The notes under the pieces: model-generated
What the model was told of the DNA's origin: nothing
The model's database searches: none
What the model saw: only the letters and a program-made list of their open reading frames with translations
DNA from: Ferroglobus sp964463865
Lineage (GTDB): Archaea > Halobacteriota > Archaeoglobi > Archaeoglobales > Archaeoglobaceae
Assembly (NCBI GenBank): GCA_964463865.1
Contig: CAYXDX010000091.1
Coordinates: forward strand, 1 to 5,337
DNA length: 5,337 bases
Direction of reading: 5' to 3'
Shown here: piece by piece, positions 1 to 4,690 of the stretch
Position numbering within the stretch: position 1 is the first letter of the stretch
Layout of the letters: every line of letters starts with the position of its first letter
Translations under genes and position numbers: made by a program

Positions 1-35
1 GTGACGACGCACTTGAACTTCTCGGGGAACTCCAT
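1..35 (-). CDS. 5' end of an unidentified gene, cut by the window edge
   Basis: Reading leftward on the minus strand, an ATG at 33-35 opens a frame MEFPEKFKCVV that stays open to the edge of the window. Only 11 complete codons are visible, so the product cannot be named. The start is well supported: five bases upstream lies GGTGAT (plus-strand 41-46), a perfect match to the archaeal anti-Shine-Dalgarno sequence, and an AT-rich TATA-like stretch lies about 39 bases upstream of the ATG. The gene runs in the same direction as the DUF302 gene that precedes it (58-base gap) but appears to have its own promoter. A chance start codon is possible given the short visible stretch. Confidence 0.6.
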   Translation of the reverse strand, partial: MEFPEKFKCVV

Positions 36-40
36 ACGTT

Positions 41-46
41 ATCACC
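41..46 (-). promoter_or_regulatory. Shine-Dalgarno site of the truncated left-edge gene
   Basis: The minus strand reads GGTGAT, then five bases, then the ATG at 33-35. It is complementary to the 3' end of archaeal 16S rRNA (…AUCACC…). This implies a transcript with a leader, unlike the DUF302 gene next door. Confidence 0.6.
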
Positions 47-67
47 GAATAAATGAGAACGTGGTTC

Positions 68-80
68 AATTTTAAAATTT
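68..80 (-). promoter_or_regulatory. TATA-like promoter of the left-edge gene
   Basis: An AATTTTAAAATTT block is centred about 39 bases upstream of the ATG at 33-35. With the usual spacing of about 25 bases, transcription would start near 49, giving a leader of roughly 14 bases that holds the Shine-Dalgarno site. The same stretch lies just past the DUF302 stop codon, so its T-runs could also serve as that gene's terminator. Low sequence complexity limits confidence. Confidence 0.45.
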
Positions 81-93
81 CGAATGGGGAAAA

Positions 94-462
94 CTAAACG
101 GAACTCACGACTTTTTCGAGCCTCGCCTCGACGTCCTCTGCGACTTCGTAGATTTCGTCGTTAGCAAAAGTCGTCGGCCTGATGGCTTCGGCGAAAACGT
201 TTCCGTTCAGCTCGTAAACGACGACATTACACGGCATAAGAACTCCGAAGGATCGGTTAGCCTTCAAAACTTCGTGCGCGTTTTTCGGACTGCACGCGCC
301 GAGAATAACGTATTTGTCGAAGTCGACTCCGATCTTGTCTTTTAAAGTCTTCTTAACGTCGATCTCGCACAGAATTCCGAAACCCTCTTCTTTCAGGAGA
401 TCCTTTACCTTTTCCACGACGTCTTCGAACTCCCCTCTTGCCTGCTTTTTAATCGAAAACAT
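94..462 (-). CDS. DUF302 family protein
   Basis: This is a 122-residue protein of the DUF302 family (COG3439), small alpha/beta proteins found in archaea and bacteria with no established function. Seen in the sequence: a helical N-terminal part (EFEDVVEKVKDLLKEEGFG, about residues 11-29), then the family core KKTLKDKIGVDFDKYVILGACSP (about 37-59, in two segments), and the hallmark GVLMPCNVVVYE (about 73-84). Cys57 and Cys78 sit at the positions where the family usually carries cysteine. There is no signal peptide or membrane segment, so it is probably cytoplasmic. I place the start at the ATG at 460-462, not at the in-frame GTG at 472-474: the only good TATA box (486-491) lies 26-27 bases upstream of this ATG and only about 15 from the GTG. 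It appears to be transcribed alone, divergently from the CBS-domain operon. Family assignment is firm; role unknown. Confidence 0.88.
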   Translation of the reverse strand: MFSIKKQARGEFEDVVEKVKDLLKEEGFGILCEIDVKKTLKDKIGVDFDKYVILGACSPKNAHEVLKANRSFGVLMPCNVVVYELNGNVFAEAIRPTTFANDEIYEVAEDVEARLEKVVSSV

Positions 463-485
463 AAAAATTAACACGACGACGAAGG

Positions 486-491
486 TTTAAA
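486..491 (-). promoter_or_regulatory. TATA box of the DUF302 gene
   Basis: GTTTAAAC with the core TTTAAA lies 26-27 bases upstream of the ATG at 460-462 on the minus strand. No Shine-Dalgarno site precedes that ATG (the upstream bases are TTAATTTTT), so the mRNA is probably leaderless and begins at the start codon itself. Confidence 0.55.
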
Positions 492-528
492 CGGTGTCGA
501 GGTCTCGTTTGCGACAATCAAAACACCG
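492..528. repeat. imperfect inverted repeat between divergent promoters
   Basis: CGGTGT at 492-497 is matched by its reverse complement ACACCG at 523-528, with an alternative inner pair GTCG (496-499) and CGAC (512-515). It lies directly upstream of the DUF302 TATA box and could be a regulator site, but arms this short with a 25-base centre can occur by chance. Confidence 0.2.
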
Positions 529-530
529 CA

Positions 531-541
531 AATCGTCGATT
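531..541. repeat. short palindrome AATCG-T-CGATT, possible operator
   Basis: A perfect 5-base-arm palindrome with a single central base lies about 30 bases upstream of the TATA box of the CBS-domain gene. The size and place suit a dimeric archaeal regulator, but there is only one copy in the window and no direct evidence of function. Confidence 0.2.
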
Positions 542-570
542 AAAAGTCCGTTAATCCGATAAACTTAACT

Positions 571-578
571 TTTATAAG
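571..578 (+). promoter_or_regulatory. TATA box of the CBS-hisE-srp19-trmG10 operon
   Basis: TTTATAAG is a strong archaeal TATA element preceded by the bases AACTTAAC. The expected transcription start is near 600, about 14 bases before the GTG start at 614. No other clear promoter was seen before the three downstream genes, so this one probably drives the whole operon to 2920. Confidence 0.6.
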
Positions 579-613
579 AAACTAAATAAACCCTCAGCAC
601 TTCATAGTCTTCC

Positions 614-1393
614 GTGACCTTGAAGGTAAAGGACTACATGACCAAGGACGTAATCGTCGTTAAACCGGATCAGACGGTTAAGGAGGTCATCGAGTTAATT
701 CAGAAGACCGGCCACGACGGGTTTCCGGTGGTCGACGATAACGGAATAGTCGTCGGTTACGTGTCCTCAAGAGATTTGCTGATGAAGGACCTTGACGCGA
801 AGGTCAGAGACGTGATGACGAAGAGTCTCTACGTAGCGAGAGAGCACATGGATTTGAGGGACGCTGCGAGAGTAATGTTCAGAACGGGACACTCCAAGCT
901 TCCGGTTATCAACGAGAAGGGGAAGTTACTCGGAATAATCACGAACACCGACGTGATAAGGAGCCAGATTGAGAGAGCAGATCCGAAAAAGGTGGAAAAC
1001 CTTAAGAAGACGATAGAGAGCGTTCACAACGTAAAAACGAGGGTTTACAAAGACTACGTCGAGGTGGATAAGCTTATTCCGACCCAGACGAAAATTTACG
1101 GCGACGAACTCAGGGGAAGGATATACGAGCTCAGAAAGGGTCTGGCCGAACCGCTGGTTGTGATAAAGAAGGGCGGAAAGTTCTTCCTCGTCGACGGTCA
1201 CCACAGGGCCGTGGCCGCGAGAAAAATCGGACTCGAAAAGCTCGAAGCTTACATTATCGAGGTGCCCGAAAGCGTCGAGCTTGGACTCGAGAAGCTCGTG
1301 AGAAAGAAAGGAATAAAATCCGTGAGAGACATTCAGGTCATAGAAGACGCAAGCCACCCGCTCGTGGAGATAACCTTCAAGAATTCGAAGTGA
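614..1393 (+). CDS. two-CBS-domain protein with C-terminal ParB/SerK-like domain
   Basis: A 259-residue protein. Two CBS domains form the N-terminal half (about residues 4-57 and 63-117); each ends in the usual ligand-binding strand-turn with an aspartate (GYVSSRD, Asp54; GIITNTD, Asp113). Such tandem pairs bind adenosine nucleotides or SAM and act as energy sensors. A charged linker (118-148) leads to a ParB/sulfiredoxin-type domain (about 149-217) with the nucleotide-binding motif VDGHHRA at 193-199. That motif is shared with ParB-like enzymes such as the ADP-dependent serine kinase SerK, but the segment where SerK carries a catalytic glutamate reads PTQTKIYGDE here. It may therefore be an adenylate-sensing regulator or a divergent kinase; function unproven. 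GTG at 614 is the start used; TTG at 620 would give MKVKDYM, which also looks natural, and neither has a good Shine-Dalgarno site. First gene of the operon, 6 bases before hisE. Confidence 0.85.
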   Translation: MTLKVKDYMTKDVIVVKPDQTVKEVIELIQKTGHDGFPVVDDNGIVVGYVSSRDLLMKDLDAKVRDVMTKSLYVAREHMDLRDAARVMFRTGHSKLPVINEKGKLLGIITNTDVIRSQIERADPKKVENLKKTIESVHNVKTRVYKDYVEVDKLIPTQTKIYGDELRGRIYELRKGLAEPLVVIKKGGKFFLVDGHHRAVAARKIGLEKLEAYIIEVPESVELGLEKLVRKKGIKSVRDIQVIEDASHPLVEITFKNSK

Positions 1394-1395
1394 TC
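1390..1395 (+). promoter_or_regulatory. Shine-Dalgarno site of hisE overlapping the upstream stop codon
   Basis: GTGATC is a full match to the anti-Shine-Dalgarno sequence and ends four bases before the hisE ATG at 1400. The stop codon TGA of the CBS gene lies inside it, so ribosomes finishing the first gene stop on the binding site of the next. This favours translational coupling. Confidence 0.55.
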
Positions 1396-1399
1396 GAAA

Positions 1400-1678
1400 A
1401 TGCTGGAAGAGTTGCAGGCAATCGTTGAAGACAGAAAGAGAAATCCGAGAGAGAATTCTTACACTTGTAAGTTGCTTTACCACGAAAAGGGAGAGGACAA
1501 AGTTCTCGAGAAGTTCGGAGAGGAGGCAATCGAGTTAATACTCGCCTGCAAGAGCGGGAAAAAAGACAGCATAATTTACGAGGCCGCAGATTTACTTTAC
1601 CACTTCGTAGTTCTGCTTTCAAGGTTCGATGTGAGGGTGGAGGAGGTTTACGATGAGCTCAGAAGAAGGAAGAAGTAA
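1400..1678 (+). CDS. hisE: phosphoribosyl-ATP pyrophosphohydrolase HisE
   Basis: HisE (EC 3.6.1.31) catalyses the second step of histidine biosynthesis in the cytoplasm, hydrolysing phosphoribosyl-ATP to phosphoribosyl-AMP and pyrophosphate. The 92-residue length is normal for a free-standing HisE. It is an all-alpha MazG-type protein: NSYTCKLL (about 19-26), KFGEEAIEL (38-46) and EAADLLYHF (61-69) give the typical metal-binding acidic residues Glu41, Glu42, Glu45, Glu61 and Asp64. The ATG at 1400 has a well-placed Shine-Dalgarno site. Its last 26 bases overlap the start of the SRP19 gene, so the basic tail DELRRRKK is encoded by bases that also specify the SRP19 N-terminus. No other his gene is in the window, so the next-step enzyme HisI must be encoded elsewhere. 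Confidence 0.95.
   Translation: MLEELQAIVEDRKRNPRENSYTCKLLYHEKGEDKVLEKFGEEAIELILACKSGKKDSIIYEAADLLYHFVVLLSRFDVRVEEVYDELRRRKK
1639..1647 (+). promoter_or_regulatory. Shine-Dalgarno site that fixes the SRP19 start
   Basis: GGAGGAGGT lies five bases before the ATG at 1653, inside the hisE coding region. It is the strongest ribosome binding site in the window and supports the overlapping start, rather than a later GTG (codon 16) that would remove part of the first beta strand of SRP19. Confidence 0.65.
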
Positions 1679-1946
1679 CTACTGGATAATCTGGACTGTG
1701 AACATTGACAGGAAGAAGAGCAGGAGCGAGGGTAGGAAAATCCCCAAAAGGTTTGCGGTTCCGAACGTGAAGCTGAGGGAGATGGTCGAAGCCTGCAAGT
1801 CTCTCGGTCTGGAGTTCGAAGCTGAAGAAAAGAAGTATCCGAAGTGCTGGTGGGAGGAAGGGGGAAGAATTAAGGTCAAGAAGACAGGCAAAAAGCTCGA
1901 TCTGATGATTAAGATCGCGCAGAAAATTGCGGAAATGCGAAAATGA
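1653..1946 (+). CDS. srp19: signal recognition particle 19 kDa protein SRP19
   Basis: SRP19 binds the tips of helices 6 and 8 of 7S SRP RNA and arranges it so that SRP54 can bind; the particle directs ribosomes making membrane and secreted proteins to the membrane. The 97-residue protein shows the archaeal signature throughout: IWTVNIDRKKSRSEGRKIPK (13-32), FAVPNVKL (34-41) and YPKCWWEEGGRIKV (62-75). From memory it is very close to the A. fulgidus protein. Two differences stand out: a short N-terminal extension, MSSEEGRSN, within the hisE overlap; and an end at IAEMRK, without the lysine-rich tail of A. fulgidus SRP19. The stop codon overlaps the next start as ATGA. Third gene of the operon. 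Identification is firm. Confidence 0.96.
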   Translation: MSSEEGRSNYWIIWTVNIDRKKSRSEGRKIPKRFAVPNVKLREMVEACKSLGLEFEAEEKKYPKCWWEEGGRIKVKKTGKKLDLMIKIAQKIAEMRK

Positions 1947-2920
1947 AAAAGCTAATTTTTCTACTTTCGGGAGATCTCGAAGAGGTCGCGTTTAAAGAGG
2001 TGGAGGTCTTCTCCCAGGACGTTTTGAAGGGCTGCGTCGTCGAGAAAGGTAGACAAGTCGCGGTAGCCGAGGTTGGTGAAGTTAAAGACCTCCACAGGCT
2101 GAGCCTCGTCCACGAGGTCTGCGAGTTTCTCTTCAGCTGTTCTCTGGACGAACTCGTGAACTTCGTAAAGGAGGTCGAAGTTCCGGAAGGAAAAATGTGT
2201 GTGAGGGTCAGAAACATAGGCGGAAGGAAGGTAAACTCGCCGGAATTGGAGAGGAATCTCGGAGCGATATTTTACAAAAGAGGTGCTAAAATAAGCGTTT
2301 CTGCTCCGGACAGGGTCTTCAGAGTCTACGTCAGCGATAAAGTTTACGCCGGGTGGCTGCTGCACGTCACAAACACCAAGCAATTCCTGGAGCGACGTCC
2401 GGACTTGAAGCCTTTTTTCAGACCAGGCGCGATCGTTCCGAGGTTTGCGAGAAGTCTCGTTAACATAACTGGAGTCGAGAACGGCCTGATACTCGACCCG
2501 ATGTGCGGAACGGGAACGATCGTAATAGAAGCTGGCCTGATGGGGCTCGACTTCTTCGGCGTAGAAGCGTTCGAGAACATAGCCAGAGGTTGCGCGATTA
2601 ACCTGAAGTATTACGGGCTACCCGTTAACGTATCTATAGGAGACGCGAGAAGCCTTCCGCTGAGGGACGATTCGGTGGACGGAATAGTTACGGACTTTCC
2701 TTACCTCCAGTCTTCGAAGAGTTTCGGAGAGTTGAAGAGCCTCTACGAAGACGCGTTTCCGGAATTTCACAGGGTCTTGAGAGGTAAAAGGATCGTTTTT
2801 CTGACGAACATGGACGTCGAGGATTACTTCGCCGACTACTTCGAGCTCGAATCGAAGTTTTATCAGAAGGTTCACAAAAGTCTGACGAGGAGAATATACG
2901 TCTGCAAAAAGAAGGGTTAG
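1943..2920 (+). CDS. trmG10: tRNA (guanine(10)-N2)-methyltransferase, THUMP type
   Basis: The archaeal Trm-G10 family (TIGR01177; Trm11 relative) uses SAM to make m2G or m2,2G at tRNA position 10, which stabilises the fold. The 325-residue protein has an N-terminal domain with a THUMP region (about 45-145) for tRNA binding, then the linker RRPDLKPFFRPG (151-162), then a Rossmann-type methyltransferase domain. Motif I is LDPMCGTGTIV (184-194), GVEAF (206-210) follows, and a conserved HKSLTRRIYV lies near the C-terminus (311-320). The catalytic motif IV, usually (D/N)PPY, reads DFPY (251-254), with phenylalanine in place of the first proline. The start is shared with the SRP19 stop codon (ATGA) and has no clear Shine-Dalgarno site, so it probably depends on translational coupling. 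Last gene of the operon; it ends 3 bases from the convergent SPFH gene. Family is firm; mono- versus dimethylation cannot be read from the sequence. Confidence 0.93.
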   Translation: MKKLIFLLSGDLEEVAFKEVEVFSQDVLKGCVVEKGRQVAVAEVGEVKDLHRLSLVHEVCEFLFSCSLDELVNFVKEVEVPEGKMCVRVRNIGGRKVNSPELERNLGAIFYKRGAKISVSAPDRVFRVYVSDKVYAGWLLHVTNTKQFLERRPDLKPFFRPGAIVPRFARSLVNITGVENGLILDPMCGTGTIVIEAGLMGLDFFGVEAFENIARGCAINLKYYGLPVNVSIGDARSLPLRDDSVDGIVTDFPYLQSSKSFGELKSLYEDAFPEFHRVLRGKRIVFLTNMDVEDYFADYFELESKFYQKVHKSLTRRIYVCKKKG

Positions 2921-2923
2921 AGG

Positions 2924-3694
2924 TTATTGAGCTTTCTTACCCTTCTTCGCCTCCGAGAAGAACTCGAGGAGCTCTATCGGTATCGGGAATATTATCGTCG
3001 TGTTTTGCGCGTTGGAAATCTCGTTCATCGTCTGGAGAATTCTGAGCATCATCGCCCCTTTACTCTCTGCGAGTATGTCTGCGGCCTCCTTTAACTTCTT
3101 TGCAGCCTGAAACTCTCCGTCGGCTCGTATTATCTTCGCTCTCCTCTCTCTTTCAGCTTCGGCCTGCATGGCCATGGCCCTCTGCATCTCCTTCGGTAAC
3201 TCGACGTCCTTTATCTCGACGGCTGACACCTTTATACCCCACTGATCCGTAGCTTCGTCGATTATCTGCTGAAGCTTTAAGTTGAGTTTTTCCCTCTCGG
3301 ATAGGAGTTCGTCGAGCTCCGCCTGACCGATGACGCTTCTGAGGGTAGTCTGAGCGATCTGTGCTGTCGCGAACCTGTAGTCGTAGACTTCCGTTATGGC
3401 TTTCTCCGGGTCCACGACCCTGTAGTATACTACCGCGTTAACTCTTACGGTAACGTTGTCCCTCGTCACGACCTCCTGCGGCGGGACGTCGTAGGTTACC
3501 GTTCTCAGGTCGACGACCTGCATGTTTTCGAGGATTGGTATGACGTAAAAGATACCCGGCCCCCTCGCACCGACGAGTCTTCCGAGACGGAAGATTACTC
3601 CTCTTTCGTATTCCTTGACTATCCTTATCCCAGAAAGCAGAAACAGGACTATTATTATCGCGAGTCCGAGCAGCAGCGTGTCGATTAGTGCCAT
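2924..3694 (-). CDS. stomatin/slipin-like SPFH (band 7) membrane protein
   Basis: A 256-residue SPFH-domain protein of the stomatin/slipin branch. One N-terminal membrane segment (about residues 4-22) is followed directly by the SPFH domain (about 24-185), which includes ERGVIFRLGR (30-39), GPGIFYVIP (45-53), VPPQEVVTRDNVTV (70-83) and the stomatin hallmark ELDELLSEREKLN (126-138). A charged helical stretch (170-213, rich in Ala, Glu, Arg and Lys) is likely to form a coiled coil for oligomer assembly. Relatives form rings or caged patches at the cytoplasmic membrane and influence nearby proteins. Many prokaryotic stomatins are encoded next to an NfeD-type membrane protease, but here neither neighbour is one. 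The gene is alone on its strand, with its own promoter and an ATG at 3692-3694 that has no Shine-Dalgarno site. Family is firm; the specific function is unknown. Confidence 0.95.
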   Translation of the reverse strand: MALIDTLLLGLAIIIVLFLLSGIRIVKEYERGVIFRLGRLVGARGPGIFYVIPILENMQVVDLRTVTYDVPPQEVVTRDNVTVRVNAVVYYRVVDPEKAITEVYDYRFATAQIAQTTLRSVIGQAELDELLSEREKLNLKLQQIIDEATDQWGIKVSAVEIKDVELPKEMQRAMAMQAEAERERRAKIIRADGEFQAAKKLKEAADILAESKGAMMLRILQTMNEISNAQNTTIIFPIPIELLEFFSEAKKGKKAQ

Positions 3695-3712
3695 AAAATT
3701 AAATTTTAAATC

Positions 3713-3723
3713 AAATAAATAAA
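3713..3723 (-). promoter_or_regulatory. TATA-like promoter of the SPFH gene
   Basis: On the minus strand TTTATTTATTT, preceded by the bases CGAAAAA, is centred about 25 bases before the ATG at 3692-3694. The bases between are almost pure A/T with no Shine-Dalgarno site, which suggests a leaderless or nearly leaderless mRNA. The low-complexity sequence makes the exact box uncertain. Confidence 0.45.
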
Positions 3724-3734
3724 TTTTTCGACAC

Positions 3735-3744
3735 TTTTTAAATA
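3735..3744 (+). promoter_or_regulatory. TATA box of the m5C methyltransferase operon
   Basis: TTTTTAAATA is centred about 27 bases before the GTG at 3767. The bases between (CAAAGCACCGAACCGCTATAGG) hold no Shine-Dalgarno site, so the mRNA probably starts at or within a few bases of the start codon. The box lies 12 bases from the TATA-like element of the divergent SPFH gene. Confidence 0.6.
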
Positions 3745-3766
3745 CAAAGCACCGAACCGCTATAGG

Positions 3767-4690
3767 GTGATAAGGGAAGAGTTTAGAGAGATAAACAGGA
3801 AGTTCGTGGAGAAATACGAAGAAATAGACGGTTCGGAAGAGTTTTACGAATACATGGCGAAGCCCATACGTCAGAGCTTCAGGGTCAACACGCTGAAAGC
3901 GGACGTGGAAACTGTCGTGAGGAGGCTTTCAGAAGATTTCGAGCTCGAGAGCGTTCCGTGGTGTAAGGAAGGATTCTTCGTTTACGGCGAGGGGATAACG
4001 AAGACTCCAGAGTTCGCTCTCGGCTTAATCTTCATGCAGGAAGCGTCCTCGATGATACCTCCGGTGGTCATGGACCTCGAAGAAAACATGCTCGTCCTCG
4101 ACATGGCAGCCTCGCCGGGAGCGAAAACGACCCAGATAGCGCAGTATATGAAGAACACCGGTTGCGTAATAGCGAACGACGTGAAGTATTCGAGGTTAAA
4201 CATTCTGATATCCAACGTCCAAAAATACGGATGCCTAAATGTCGTTGTGACCGACAAGGACGGCAGGTTCTTTGGAAGGTTCAGGGACACGTTCGACAGA
4301 GTTCTGTTGGATGCTCCGTGCAGCAACGTCGGAATGATAAGGAAGAACTACAAGTATCTCAAGTTGTGGAGGCAACGAGAGGTCGAAGCCCTTTCGAGGT
4401 TGCAGAAGAGCTTAATCCTCGCGGCATACAAGTGCTTGAAGCCCGGAGGAATCCTCGTTTACTCGACGTGCACACTCGATCCGGAAGAAAACGAAGAAGT
4501 CGTGGATTACCTCCTTCAGAACACAGACGCGAGACTCGAAAGAATAAGGCTGCCGCTCAAGTCTACGGATCCGATAACAGAGTTCAGGGGCAAGAGCTAC
4601 ACCGACGAGGTTAGGAAGTGCCTGAGAATACACCCCCAAGACAACGACACTGAAGGATTTTTCGTCGCCAAGGTGGTGAAACCGGAATGA
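3767..4690 (+). CDS. RNA m5C methyltransferase, NOL1/NOP2/Sun (RsmF/NSUN) family
   Basis: SAM-dependent RNA cytosine-5 methyltransferase acting on tRNA or rRNA. The 307-residue protein has an N-terminal RNA-contacting region with the family motif FRVNTLK (38-44), then a Rossmann-type catalytic domain. The SAM site is LDMAASPGAKTTQ (111-123). Motif IV is LDAPCS (181-186; Cys185, thought to help product release) and motif VI is VYSTCTLDPEENE (231-243; Cys235, the catalytic nucleophile). The C-terminal CLRIHPQDNDTEGFFVAK motif (285-302) is also present. All key residues are intact. There is no fused PUA domain; that function appears to be supplied by the next gene, whose ATG overlaps this stop codon. 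The GTG start is placed by the TATA spacing. Archaeal members methylate positions such as C48/C49 of tRNA, but the target here cannot be read from sequence. Confidence 0.94.
   Translation: MIREEFREINRKFVEKYEEIDGSEEFYEYMAKPIRQSFRVNTLKADVETVVRRLSEDFELESVPWCKEGFFVYGEGITKTPEFALGLIFMQEASSMIPPVVMDLEENMLVLDMAASPGAKTTQIAQYMKNTGCVIANDVKYSRLNILISNVQKYGCLNVVVTDKDGRFFGRFRDTFDRVLLDAPCSNVGMIRKNYKYLKLWRQREVEALSRLQKSLILAAYKCLKPGGILVYSTCTLDPEENEEVVDYLLQNTDARLERIRLPLKSTDPITEFRGKSYTDEVRKCLRIHPQDNDTEGFFVAKVVKPE
4672..4679 (+). promoter_or_regulatory. Shine-Dalgarno site of the PUA-like gene
   Basis: GGTGGTGA near the end of the methyltransferase gene holds two overlapping matches to the anti-Shine-Dalgarno sequence and ends seven bases before the ATG at 4687. 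It allows independent initiation in addition to coupling through the ATGA overlap. Confidence 0.5.

Noticed and set aside
926..1483. Minus-strand open frame of 185 codons across the CBS/ParB gene and hisE start
   Set aside because: It is antisense to two genes with clear domain matches, its translation resembles no family I know, and it crosses a real gene boundary. It is a shadow of the plus-strand coding sequence.
1961..2383. Minus-strand open frame of 140 codons inside the tRNA methyltransferase gene
   Set aside because: It lies fully antisense to the THUMP domain of a firmly identified gene, with no promoter or ribosome binding site seen and no recognisable motif.
4162..4614. Plus-strand open frame of 150 codons in another phase inside the m5C methyltransferase gene
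   Set aside because: Its translation is an Arg/Glu/Gln-rich sequence typical of an off-frame reading, while the overlapping frame carries the complete catalytic motifs.
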